Positions 1 to 5,208 of a stretch of DNA of 5,208 nt are shown here, piece by piece. Source of the DNA: Bryobacterales bacterium (lineage in GTDB: Bacteria > Acidobacteriota > Terriglobia > Bryobacterales > Bryobacteraceae). Below the pieces are notes generated by a model. It made no database searches, was not told the origin of the DNA, and worked only from the letters and a program-made list of their open reading frames with translations. The stretch is from positions 2,852 to 8,059 of the forward strand of contig PLRZ01000130.1 in assembly GCA_003164075.1 (NCBI GenBank). Direction: 5' to 3'. Position numbers and translations under genes: made by a program. How positions within the stretch are numbered: the first letter of the stretch is position 1; each line of letters starts with the position of its first letter.

Positions 1-1226
1 AACAGGCTGCCGTCGGGCTTGGGCATCCGCACGTTGGGGTCCTGGAGGACCGGCTGAAAGGTTGCATAGTCGAAAACCGATCCTACAAACCCGGTGTTCC
101 GTGGCGGGGCTGGCCGAGCCGCGGGAGTTGCGGGTGCGCCGGCCGCAGGGGGCGCACCGGCCGCGCCTCTTCCGGCGCCTGCTCCACGGCCTCCGCGACC
201 ACCGCGGTTGGGAGTCGGCAGGTCGCCCAGGTACTCGCCCTTGGGCACGCCTTGGATCTCCGGGTTCTCCGTCAACGCGTCATACCAGAACAGCTTCACC
301 GGGGGCATGTTGCCGCGGGCGGGGAAATCGAACCGGATGACCGATTTCTTGGGGAACATGAAATCGCTGGCGCCTTCCTTCTTGATGCACTCCACGCTGG
401 ACGGGGCGCCCAGCTTCAACGCCAGGTTGGGAGCGCCCAGAATGTGGCACGCCATGTCGCCCAGCGCGCCGCAGCCGAAATCGTAGAAACCGCGCCAGTT
501 GAAAGGCTGGTAGAAATTCCCGTACTGGTTGGGGTAACCTGCGCCGCCCACCGTGAACGGGCGAGGCATGGCGCTGCCCAGCCAGAGATCCCAATCCAAG
601 CCCTCCACCACCGGCGTGGGGTCCGGAATCTTGGTAATGCCCTGCGGCCACATGGGCCGGTCGGTCCAGGCATGCACTTCCGTGACATTGCCGATTTCGC
701 CCGCCCAGATCATCTCCGCGGCTTGCCTTGTGCCTTCGTTGGAGTAGCCCTGGTTGCCCATCTGGGTGGCGACTTTGTATTTATTGGCCACCTCCGCCAT
801 CTGGCGCGCTTCCCACACCGTGCGGACCAGCGGTTTCTCCACGTACACGTGCTTGCCGCGCTCCATGGCCCAGATGGCCGCCGTGGCATGCATGAAATCG
901 GGGATGGCGACAATGACGGCGTCAATGTCCTTTTCCTTGTCGAGCATCTTACGGAAGTCTTTGTACTTGACCGCCTTTTCGTATTGCCCGAAGGTCCGCG
1001 CGGCCGACTTATCGTCTACGTCGCACAGCGCCACAATGTTTTCCGACGAGCAGCCGTTGATATCGGCGGAAGCTCTTCCGCCCGCGCCGATCGAAGCTAT
1101 ATTGAGCTTTTCGTTGGGTGACTTGTATCCCAGTCTGGGCAGCGAACCGGAGCTGCCGAATCCGCCGCTCGGGACCGCGCCCGCCAGCAACGAGCCATAA
1201 AAGAAGTACCGCCTCGTGAATGCCAT
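1..1226 (-). CDS. Tat-exported Gfo/Idh/MocA family oxidoreductase (3' end outside window)
   Basis: A continuous reading frame runs from ATG at 1226 to the left edge without a stop: 408 full codons, C-terminus missing. The N-terminus has a twin-arginine-type signal (TRRYFFYGSLLAGA, residues 4-17), so export in folded form with bound cofactor is likely. The Rossmann fold follows, with LNIASIGAGGR at 41-51 as the dinucleotide loop, VALCDVD at 65-71 ending in acidic residues, and the family's EKP at 130-132 (HVYVEKP). The second domain carries GCGALGDMACH, with Asp257 and His261 in the position where the family keeps its catalytic residues. Residues 341-376 are a Gly/Arg/Ala/Pro tract (separate entry). 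Family members oxidise or reduce sugars and cyclitols with NAD(P); the substrate here cannot be read from sequence. The gene lies 60 nt after the DUF1080 gene on the same strand and is probably cotranscribed. The start is supported by GAGG five nt upstream. Confidence 0.93.
   Translation of the reverse strand, partial: MAFTRRYFFYGSLLAGAVPSGGFGSSGSLPRLGYKSPNEKLNIASIGAGGRASADINGCSSENIVALCDVDDKSAARTFGQYEKAVKYKDFRKMLDKEKDIDAVIVAIPDFMHATAAIWAMERGKHVYVEKPLVRTVWEARQMAEVANKYKVATQMGNQGYSNEGTRQAAEMIWAGEIGNVTEVHAWTDRPMWPQGITKIPDPTPVVEGLDWDLWLGSAMPRPFTVGGAGYPNQYGNFYQPFNWRGFYDFGCGALGDMACHILGAPNLALKLGAPSSVECIKKEGASDFMFPKKSVIRFDFPARGNMPPVKLFWYDALTENPEIQGVPKGEYLGDLPTPNRGGRGGRGAGAGRGAAGAPPAAGAPATPAARPAPPRNTGFVGSVFDYATFQPVLQDPNVRMPKPDGSL
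99..206 (-). other. Low-complexity Gly/Arg/Ala/Pro segment inside the exported oxidoreductase
   Basis: Residues 341-376 of the oxidoreductase contain only G (10), R (6), A (12), P (7) and one T. They start as an RGG-like run (RGGRGGRGAGAGRG) and pass into Ala/Pro with the imperfect repeat AAGAP-PAAGAP. Ordinary-looking sequence stands on both sides (GEYLGDLPTPN before, NTGFVGSVFDYATF after), so this is an in-frame insert or linker in the C-terminal domain. The DNA has an 11-base imperfect direct repeat (136-146 and 154-164) and an 8-base inverted repeat (133-140 with 151-158), which suggests growth by slippage. A flexible surface loop is the simplest reading. Confidence 0.8.
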
Positions 1227-1231
1227 AGCAA

Positions 1232-1235
1232 CCTC
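1232..1235 (-). promoter_or_regulatory. Shine-Dalgarno site of the exported oxidoreductase
   Basis: GAGG on the minus strand, five nt before the ATG at 1226. A stronger GGAGG (1248-1252) lies four nt before another ATG at 1243, but that ATG is out of frame, so the GAGG site is taken as the one serving this gene. Confidence 0.5.
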
Positions 1236-1286
1236 GCGTCCATAATACCTCCAGGCACGCGGGATTGCACGGTATGCGGAGCGATT

Positions 1287-2210
1287 CTAGCGCTTCGGGA
1301 CGGAAACCCGGATGTTGCGGAATCGCAGGCCGCCGGTGTGGTCGCCCTGGATGTAAAATGTGCCCGGTTCGCCTTCGTTGGCGTCCAGCGCCCCGCCGGT
1401 GATGCCGGGAATTTCCTTGCGGTCGATGGTCAGCATGCCGTCGTGGACGATGGTGACGGTGCGGCCCACCAGGGTGATATCGAACGTTTCCCACGTGCCT
1501 GGTTTGCGGGGCACGGTGACGGCGGGCGTCAGGAATCCGTAGATGGAGCCGATGCGGCGCTCGGGGGGATTCTTGTCGAGCGGTTCGTATTCAATCTGAG
1601 TCTCGTAGCGGCCACGGAGGTAGAAGCCGCTATTGCCATCGTCGGGGCAGTTGAACTCGACGTGCACTTTGAAGTCGTCGAACTTGCGCGTGCCTCGCAG
1701 ATTAGCGCCGTGTGCTTTGTTCAGAAGTTCGCCGTTTTCCACTACCCAGTTGTTATGAGCCGGGTCGGTAGGCTCCCAGCCGGTCAGATCCTTGCCGTTG
1801 AACAGCGGTTCGGGATCGGTCCAGGCGGCCGGCGGGTCGCGCTTCAGTGAGGGTGCGCGCACGCCGGTCAAGGCGACTGAATCGCTGCCCCGTTTCTGCA
1901 CTCCGGTCAACTTATCGCCCGCGGCGTCGAGTTCCCAACTCATGGCTGGATTCTTCTGGGTGGCGGCGTCGATGTGGAGGGTCAGATGCCACCCATCGAG
2001 CTTAAAATTCTTAAGCTGGCGAACGTTGCCTCCGGTGGGCTGGAACCAGATCTCGAGCGCGCCATCTTTTTCGGTGACGCCGAGCCAATTGGCGCGTTGG
2101 GGAGCGGTATTGAAATCCCACCGTCCGACGAACGGGGACGGGCCTTTTTGTGCGAACGCAGGCAGCAGGCAGACGGCGCTGGCCAGCAGGGTAGCGGCAA
2201 ATCGCTTCAT
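1287..2210 (-). CDS. Secreted DUF1080 (3-keto-disaccharide hydrolase-like) protein
   Basis: 307 residues. Residues 1-20 form a Sec signal peptide (MKRFAATLLASAVCLLPAFA) with an AFA|Q signal peptidase I site; the Cys14 context is not a lipobox, so the mature protein should be soluble in the periplasm or outside the cell. Residues about 25-118 form an N-terminal beta-rich region (SPFVGRWDF, then LEIWFQ, WHLTLHID, KLTGVQ) that I cannot assign. The DUF1080 domain spans about 133-307: it opens with EPLFNGKDLTGWEP (134-147), has WVVENGELL, then NSGFYLRGRYETQIEY (193-208), and ends with IQGDHTGGLRFRNIRV. DUF1080 proteins adopt a concanavalin-like jelly-roll, and some cleave 3-keto-glycosides made by Gfo/Idh dehydrogenases. 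The Gfo/Idh gene immediately downstream fits that role. Specific activity is inferred. No clear Shine-Dalgarno site precedes the ATG. Confidence 0.93.
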   Translation of the reverse strand: MKRFAATLLASAVCLLPAFAQKGPSPFVGRWDFNTAPQRANWLGVTEKDGALEIWFQPTGGNVRQLKNFKLDGWHLTLHIDAATQKNPAMSWELDAAGDKLTGVQKRGSDSVALTGVRAPSLKRDPPAAWTDPEPLFNGKDLTGWEPTDPAHNNWVVENGELLNKAHGANLRGTRKFDDFKVHVEFNCPDDGNSGFYLRGRYETQIEYEPLDKNPPERRIGSIYGFLTPAVTVPRKPGTWETFDITLVGRTVTIVHDGMLTIDRKEIPGITGGALDANEGEPGTFYIQGDHTGGLRFRNIRVSVPKR

Positions 2211-2290
2211 ATCGCATAGTGTTACACGGCGCGGGGACGAGTGGAAGGGCGGATGCGAACAGAAATTGCTACGTGGAGAACCGCGTGTCC

Positions 2291-2767
2291 CTATTCGCCG
2301 GCGATCGCCAGGATCTGCTCTTCCAATCCCGGCGAGACAAAGAAACGGGCACGAGTGCGCAACGCCTCCACCTCAGGCTTAACGGTTCGGATCTGGCCGT
2401 CTTTCTTGGCGCGCAGTAGTAATCCGAGAACGCCGTGACCCGCAGTCCGAGGCGTTCGGCTGCTGTGCGGCCAGCCCTTTCGTCCAGCGAGACCAGATCG
2501 GCGGACAATTCCAAAGCCAGTGCGATGGCTTCCGCTTCACCGGGATCGAGACTCGCTTCGAGTACGCGTGCGACGTTGCTGGTCCCGGAGTATCTGCGGC
2601 CTGATCCAACCGTCGGCAAGGCCCTGCTGGACGGCCTTTGACGCTTCCGCGTGAGAGAGCCGATCAAGTTCCTGCTTGACGGCGGCGGGAATTCGGATCT
2701 GGGCGAACCGCGTTTGCAGAAGACCTAGCCGGCCAATGATTGGCGAGGTATTACTCACTACGGGCAT
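2291..2767 (-). pseudogene. DUF3368 PIN-family toxin, broken by two compensating frameshifts
   Basis: From ATG at 2767 the frame gives MPVVSNTSPIIGRLGLLQ and IRIPAAVKQELDRL, the N-terminal signature of DUF3368 proteins (PIN superfamily, VapC-like RNases). Near 2580-2592 the match moves to another frame (one extra base) and continues NVARVLEASLDPGEAEAIAL, ADLVSLDERAGRTAAERLGL. Near 2431-2434 it returns to the first frame (one base missing) and reads VLGLLLRAKKDGQI to IAGE and a stop at 2291. The net change is zero: 158 residues if repaired, normal for the family. Unrepaired, the first frame stops at 2537. The family's usual SNTSP-I-LNLA-IIG stretch seems to lack about five residues here, and the first acidic PIN position is Asn, as in some relatives. 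The gene overlaps the antitoxin's end by 17 nt, suggesting translational coupling. A sequencing error is the alternative explanation. Confidence 0.82.
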
Positions 2768-3010
2768 AGGCGACGTCTTGCGCGAGGTCTCCATCGCCAT
2801 AGTGCCTCGCTATTCCCCGCTGCCCCACCAACTCACCGAAGAGCATCCGGTTCATTTCCGCGAGTTCGGCGGCCTTTCCCAGTGAGAGTGCTCCTTGAGC
2901 GTAGAGAGCGAGGGCGAGTTCGGTCCGGAGGCGCTAGCGATCTCTCCGTCCGGAATGCGGAGGCATTGGAGCACCGAGTCCGGGATATGCAACGTCATCC
3001 CCATGACCAC
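2751..3010 (-). pseudogene. UPF0175 family antitoxin, one frameshift
   Basis: Reading begins at GTG 3010 (or ATG 3004 or 2998) and gives MTLHIPDSVLQCLRIPDGEIAS. At about 2932-2934 one base appears to be missing. In the next frame the protein continues RLRTELALALYAQGALSLGK, AAELAEMNRMLFGELVGQRG, IARHYGDGDLAQDVAYARSE and stops at 2751. Joined, this is about 84-86 residues and matches the UPF0175 pattern end to end, including the helix-turn-helix-like ALSLGKAAELAEMNRMLF part. UPF0175 proteins are small DNA-binding antitoxins usually encoded just before a DUF3368 toxin, as here. Read literally, the first frame ends at 2852 with an unrelated tail, and the second has a TAG immediately before RLRTEL, so neither makes a full antitoxin. 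Confidence 0.82.
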
Positions 3011-3019
3011 AGCGTACCG

Positions 3020-3025
3020 CTCCTT
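3020..3025 (-). promoter_or_regulatory. Possible Shine-Dalgarno site of the antitoxin remnant
   Basis: AAGGAG on the minus strand, nine nt before GTG 3010 and fifteen nt before ATG 3004. The spacing favours the GTG as the original start, but the conserved part of the protein begins only at ATG 2998, so the choice is open. Confidence 0.4.
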
Positions 3026-3090
3026 GCCCCAGGAAAGCCAATTCCGGCAACCGCATGGGCGGTGCTGCCCCGTCGCCCGCCGCACGGTTG

Positions 3091-3096
3091 TAAAAT
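3091..3096 (+). promoter_or_regulatory. Possible -10 box of the cytoplasmic Gfo/Idh gene
   Basis: TAAAAT (five of six bases of the sigma-70 -10 consensus) ends nine nt before the ATG at 3106. I see no convincing -35 match. If this box is used, transcription would begin within a few bases of the ATG, giving a nearly leaderless message, which fits the absence of a Shine-Dalgarno site. Confidence 0.3.
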
Positions 3097-3105
3097 GCGG
3101 TATCT

Positions 3106-4131
3106 ATGCGCAAAGTCAAGTGGGGTATCCTGGGCGCTGCCAAAATTGCCAGGCAGCGCGTGATTCCGGGCATGCAAGCCGGCGATCTGTGCGAAGTGAC
3201 TGCCATCGCCTCACGCGACATGGCCAAAGGGGAAGCCGCCGCCGCCGAGCTCGGCATTCCGAAACTCTACGGCTCGTACGAGAAACTGCTGGCCGATCCC
3301 GAAATCGAAGCGGTCTATATTCCGCTTCCCAATCATCTGCACGTGCCGTGGTCCATTCGCGCCGCCGAGGCCGGGAAGCACGTGTTGTGCGAAAAGCCGA
3401 TCGGCATGAATGCCGCGGAAGCGCGCGAGCTGATGGCCGTTCGCGACCGCACGGGCGTGGTCATCGGGGAAGCCTTCATGGTGCAGACGCACCCGCAGTG
3501 GGCTCGCATGGTGGAACTGGTGCGCGGCGGACGAATCGGGCAGTTGCGCGGCGCCATCGGAGCGTTCGGCTATTTCAATGTCGACCCCGGGAACGTCCGC
3601 AATATTCTGGCGTGTGGCGGCGGGGCGCTGATGGACATCGGGTGCTACCCCATCAAGACTTCGCGCATGGTATTCGGCGAGGAGCCCGTGCGCGTATCAG
3701 CCACGATGGAGCGCGACGCGAGCCTGACCGGCGTGGACGTGCTGACCTCGGCGATCCTGGAATTCCCGTCGGGGACCTGCATCTTCACGTGCAGCATGCA
3801 GCTCGCGGCGCACCAGATGATGCGCTTCTACGGCACCAAGGGGTTCATCGCTCCGGAGATTCCGTTCAACGCGACGCCGGGTGGGACATCACGCATCACT
3901 ATCGACGACGGCCGCGATTTAAGCGGCGGTGGCGCGGTGGTGGAAGAATTCGCGGCGTGCGACCAATACACGCTGCAGGGCGACCAATTCTCGCGGGCGG
4001 TGCGGGAAGGCGGACAGCCGCCGGTGCCGCTGGAAGATTCCCTCCGCAATATGGCGGTGATTGACGCGATTGTGCGGGCGGCGGAGACCGGTGGGTGGGT
4101 GAGGCCGGCGGAGTTCCTGGGAGGGGTATGA
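3106..4131 (+). CDS. Cytoplasmic Gfo/Idh/MocA family oxidoreductase
   Basis: 341 residues, a full-length family member with no signal peptide. KVKWGILGAAKIA (residues 3-15) is the N-terminal Rossmann strand and nucleotide loop; VTAIASRD follows as the second strand. YIPLPNHLHVPW and HVLCEKPIGMNAAEA hold the conserved EKP (96-98), with Lys97 the expected active-site lysine. GGGALMDIGCYPIKTSRMVFG supplies Asp177 and Tyr181, the Asp-x3-Tyr spacing of glucose-fructose oxidoreductase-like enzymes. These features place it near glucose-fructose oxidoreductase, NADP-dependent xylose dehydrogenase and dihydrodiol dehydrogenase; substrate and direction of reaction are not determinable here. The start fits the conserved N-terminus; no Shine-Dalgarno site is evident. 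It is divergent from the toxin-antitoxin remnant and convergent with the aldo-keto reductase, so it is probably transcribed alone. It differs from the exported paralogue at 1-1226 in location and in having Tyr rather than His at the second catalytic position. Confidence 0.94.
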   Translation: MRKVKWGILGAAKIARQRVIPGMQAGDLCEVTAIASRDMAKGEAAAAELGIPKLYGSYEKLLADPEIEAVYIPLPNHLHVPWSIRAAEAGKHVLCEKPIGMNAAEARELMAVRDRTGVVIGEAFMVQTHPQWARMVELVRGGRIGQLRGAIGAFGYFNVDPGNVRNILACGGGALMDIGCYPIKTSRMVFGEEPVRVSATMERDASLTGVDVLTSAILEFPSGTCIFTCSMQLAAHQMMRFYGTKGFIAPEIPFNATPGGTSRITIDDGRDLSGGGAVVEEFAACDQYTLQGDQFSRAVREGGQPPVPLEDSLRNMAVIDAIVRAAETGGWVRPAEFLGGV

Positions 4132-4145
4132 TAGATCCGGGTGGT

Positions 4146-5132
4146 CTACCCCAATATCCCATCGATCCGCGCCAGTTCCTCCGCCGAGAAGCCTAGCTTC
4201 TGCAATGCCGCGACATTCTGCTCCACCTGCTCCACGCTGCTGGCGCCGATCAACACGCTGGTGATCACGTCGTCCCGCAGTACCCATGCCAGCGCCATCT
4301 GCGCCAGCGATTGGCCGCGCTCGCGAGCCAGTTCCTGCAGCGCGCGCGCTTTCGATACGTGCGCTTCGTCCACTTCGTCCGCCTTGAGGAAGCCGGTCGG
4401 TTTGGAGGCGCGCGAGCCGGCCGGGATGCCGTTCAGGTAGCGATCCGTCAACAGGCCCTGGGCCAGCGGACTGAAGGCAATGCCGCCGATTCCGCCGGTC
4501 TTCAGGCGCTCCAGCAAACCGCCCTCGCTCCAACGCACGAACATGGAGTATTTCATCTGGTGGATCAGGCACGGCGTTCCCAGACGGCGCAGGATTTCGG
4601 CGGCCTTGGCAGTCCGCTCGGTATCGTAATTGGAAATGCCGGCGTAGAGCGCTTTGCCGGAACGGACGGCCTGGTCGAGCGCCATCATGGTCTCTTCGAG
4701 CGGCGTCTCCGGGTCGGGACGGTGAGAGTAGAAGATATCCACGTACTCCAGTCCCATGCGGTGCAGGCTCTGGTCCAGGCTGGCGAGCAGGTACTTGCGC
4801 GAGCCCCAGTTTCCATACGGGCCGGGCCACATATCGTAGCCGGCCTTGGTGGAAATGATCAGTTCATCGCGGTATGGGACCCAATCCTGGCGGAAGAGCA
4901 GTCCGAAATTCTGCTCCGCGGAGCCATAGGGAGGGCCGTAGTTGTTGGCCAGGTCGAAATGGGTGATCCCCAGGTCGAACGCGCGCCGCAGCATCGCGCG
5001 ACCGTTTTCCAGCGTGTCGACACCTCCGAAATTGTGCCAGAGACCGATGGAAACGGCGGGTAACAGCAGGCCGCTCGATCCGCAGCGGCGATAAGGCATG
5101 TCCCGGTAACGGGTAGCGTTGGCGATGTACAT
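4146..5132 (-). CDS. yghZ: Aldo-keto reductase, YghZ / L-glyceraldehyde 3-phosphate reductase type
   Basis: 328 residues, matching E. coli YghZ (AKR14 family) nearly throughout. Shared stretches include LPAVSIGLWHNFG (24-36), FDLGITHFDLANNYGPP (52-68), YRDELIISTKAGYDMWPGPY (87-106) and SRKYLLASLDQSL, then GLEYVDIFYSHR (127-138). The aldo-keto reductase tetrad is complete: Asp60, Tyr65, Lys96, His137. SVLIGASSVEQVEQN (292-306) is the C-terminal NADPH-binding segment. The protein ends about 18 residues earlier than the E. coli enzyme, losing only the tail. The E. coli enzyme reduces L-glyceraldehyde 3-phosphate and other aldehydes including methylglyoxal with NADPH in the cytoplasm; the same role is inferred here. 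The full N-terminus (ANATRY...YRRCGSSGL) aligns with YghZ, supporting the start at 5132 over the internal Met12. It is convergent with the Gfo/Idh gene, with 14 nt between stops, and divergent from the gene beginning at 5202. Confidence 0.95.
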   Translation of the reverse strand: MYIANATRYRDMPYRRCGSSGLLLPAVSIGLWHNFGGVDTLENGRAMLRRAFDLGITHFDLANNYGPPYGSAEQNFGLLFRQDWVPYRDELIISTKAGYDMWPGPYGNWGSRKYLLASLDQSLHRMGLEYVDIFYSHRPDPETPLEETMMALDQAVRSGKALYAGISNYDTERTAKAAEILRRLGTPCLIHQMKYSMFVRWSEGGLLERLKTGGIGGIAFSPLAQGLLTDRYLNGIPAGSRASKPTGFLKADEVDEAHVSKARALQELARERGQSLAQMALAWVLRDDVITSVLIGASSVEQVEQNVAALQKLGFSAEELARIDGILG

Positions 5133-5140
5133 AGATCACT

Positions 5141-5146
5141 ATCGTA
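5141..5146 (-). promoter_or_regulatory. Possible -10 box of the aldo-keto reductase
   Basis: TACGAT on the minus strand (four of six consensus bases) ends eight nt before the ATG at 5132. No Shine-Dalgarno sequence lies between them and no good -35 is visible. A leaderless or very short-leader transcript would result. Confidence 0.28.
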
Positions 5147-5169
5147 TCCGACGGCGCGCCGCGTGGGGA

Positions 5170-5175
5170 TACAAT
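5170..5175 (+). promoter_or_regulatory. Possible -10 box of the gene starting at 5202
   Basis: TACAAT (five of six consensus bases), 26 nt before the ATG at 5202. This leaves room for a short leader with the GGGAG site. The -35 position is weak. Together with the opposite-facing box at 5141-5146 it makes the 5133-5201 gap a compact divergent promoter region. Confidence 0.35.
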
Positions 5176-5188
5176 GATTGTGGATATT

Positions 5189-5193
5189 GGGAG
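5189..5193 (+). promoter_or_regulatory. Shine-Dalgarno site of the right-edge gene
   Basis: GGGAG, eight nt before the ATG at 5202. It is one of the clearer ribosome binding sites in the window and is the main reason for calling a gene start at the right edge. Confidence 0.5.
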
Positions 5194-5201
5194 CTGTAAC
5201 T

Positions 5202-5208
5202 ATGGAAA
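5202..5208 (+). CDS. Start of an unidentified gene leaving the window
   Basis: Only ATG GAA and one further base are present, so nothing can be said about the product. The call rests on the GGGAG site eight nt upstream, the TACAAT box at 5170-5175 and the divergent arrangement with the aldo-keto reductase. Confidence 0.4.

Noticed and set aside
133..158. 8-base inverted repeat as an operator or attachment site
   Set aside because: It lies inside a coding sequence and is explained by the repetitive Ala/Gly/Pro codons of the low-complexity tract.
252..1121. Long plus-strand open frame (289 codons) opposite the exported oxidoreductase
   Set aside because: It is the complement of a GC-rich coding frame; its translation is His/Arg/Gly-rich with no family motifs, while the minus strand encodes a clear Gfo/Idh protein.
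2765..2800. Alternative toxin start at ATG 2800, which has GAGG four nt upstream
   Set aside because: The family's proteins begin at the VVSNTSP strand, matching ATG 2767; starting at 2800 would add 11 unrelated residues and lengthen the overlap with the antitoxin.
2895..4064. 389-codon plus-strand open frame overlapping the cytoplasmic Gfo/Idh gene
   Set aside because: Its product is Arg/Ser/Gly-rich without motifs and lies in another frame of an unmistakable oxidoreductase; a high-GC shadow frame.
4139..4151. Small hairpin GGGT-ggtct-ACCC between the convergent genes as a terminator
   Set aside because: The stem is only four base pairs and no T-run follows on either strand.
3919..4830. 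303-codon minus-strand frame spanning parts of the Gfo/Idh and aldo-keto reductase genes
   Set aside because: It crosses the ends of two convergent, well-supported genes in a different frame and shows only low-complexity Arg/Pro-rich sequence.

Overview
The window is GC-rich, gene-dense bacterial DNA. It resembles a soil Acidobacteriota chromosome of the Bryobacterales/Solibacter kind. That placement is an inference from three things: a Tat-type signal on a Gfo/Idh/MocA oxidoreductase, a secreted DUF1080 protein beside it, and overall base composition. No rRNA, tRNA, CRISPR array, insertion sequence or phage gene is visible.

Layout. (1) Positions 1-2210, minus strand: a probable two-gene operon. 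A secreted DUF1080 (3-keto-disaccharide hydrolase-like) protein (2210 to 1287) is followed 60 nt later by a Tat-exported Gfo/Idh/MocA oxidoreductase (1226 to beyond the window's left edge). The oxidoreductase has no stop codon in the window and carries an unusual 36-residue Gly/Arg/Ala/Pro tract. (2) Positions 2291-3010, minus strand: a decayed toxin-antitoxin-like module, a UPF0175 antitoxin followed by a DUF3368 PIN-family toxin. Both genes are still recognisable almost end to end but are broken by three apparent single-base frameshifts. (3) Positions 3106-4131, plus strand: a second, cytoplasmic Gfo/Idh/MocA oxidoreductase. (4) Positions 4146-5132, minus strand: an aldo-keto reductase closely resembling E. 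coli YghZ, convergent with the previous gene across a 14-nt gap. (5) Positions 5133-5208: a divergent promoter region and the first codons of a plus-strand gene that leaves the window.

How they fit together. The intact genes are all consistent with carbohydrate or aldehyde redox metabolism. The secreted DUF1080 + Gfo/Idh pair suggests an extracytoplasmic oxidise-then-cleave route for glycosides through 3-keto intermediates, a pairing known from other bacteria. The cytoplasmic Gfo/Idh enzyme and the YghZ-like reductase would act on sugars or aldehydes inside the cell, but nothing in the sequence ties them to the same pathway. I found no convincing new system. The points most worth a second look are the broken toxin-antitoxin pair, the low-complexity insert in the exported oxidoreductase, and the apparent lack of Shine-Dalgarno sites at several starts.
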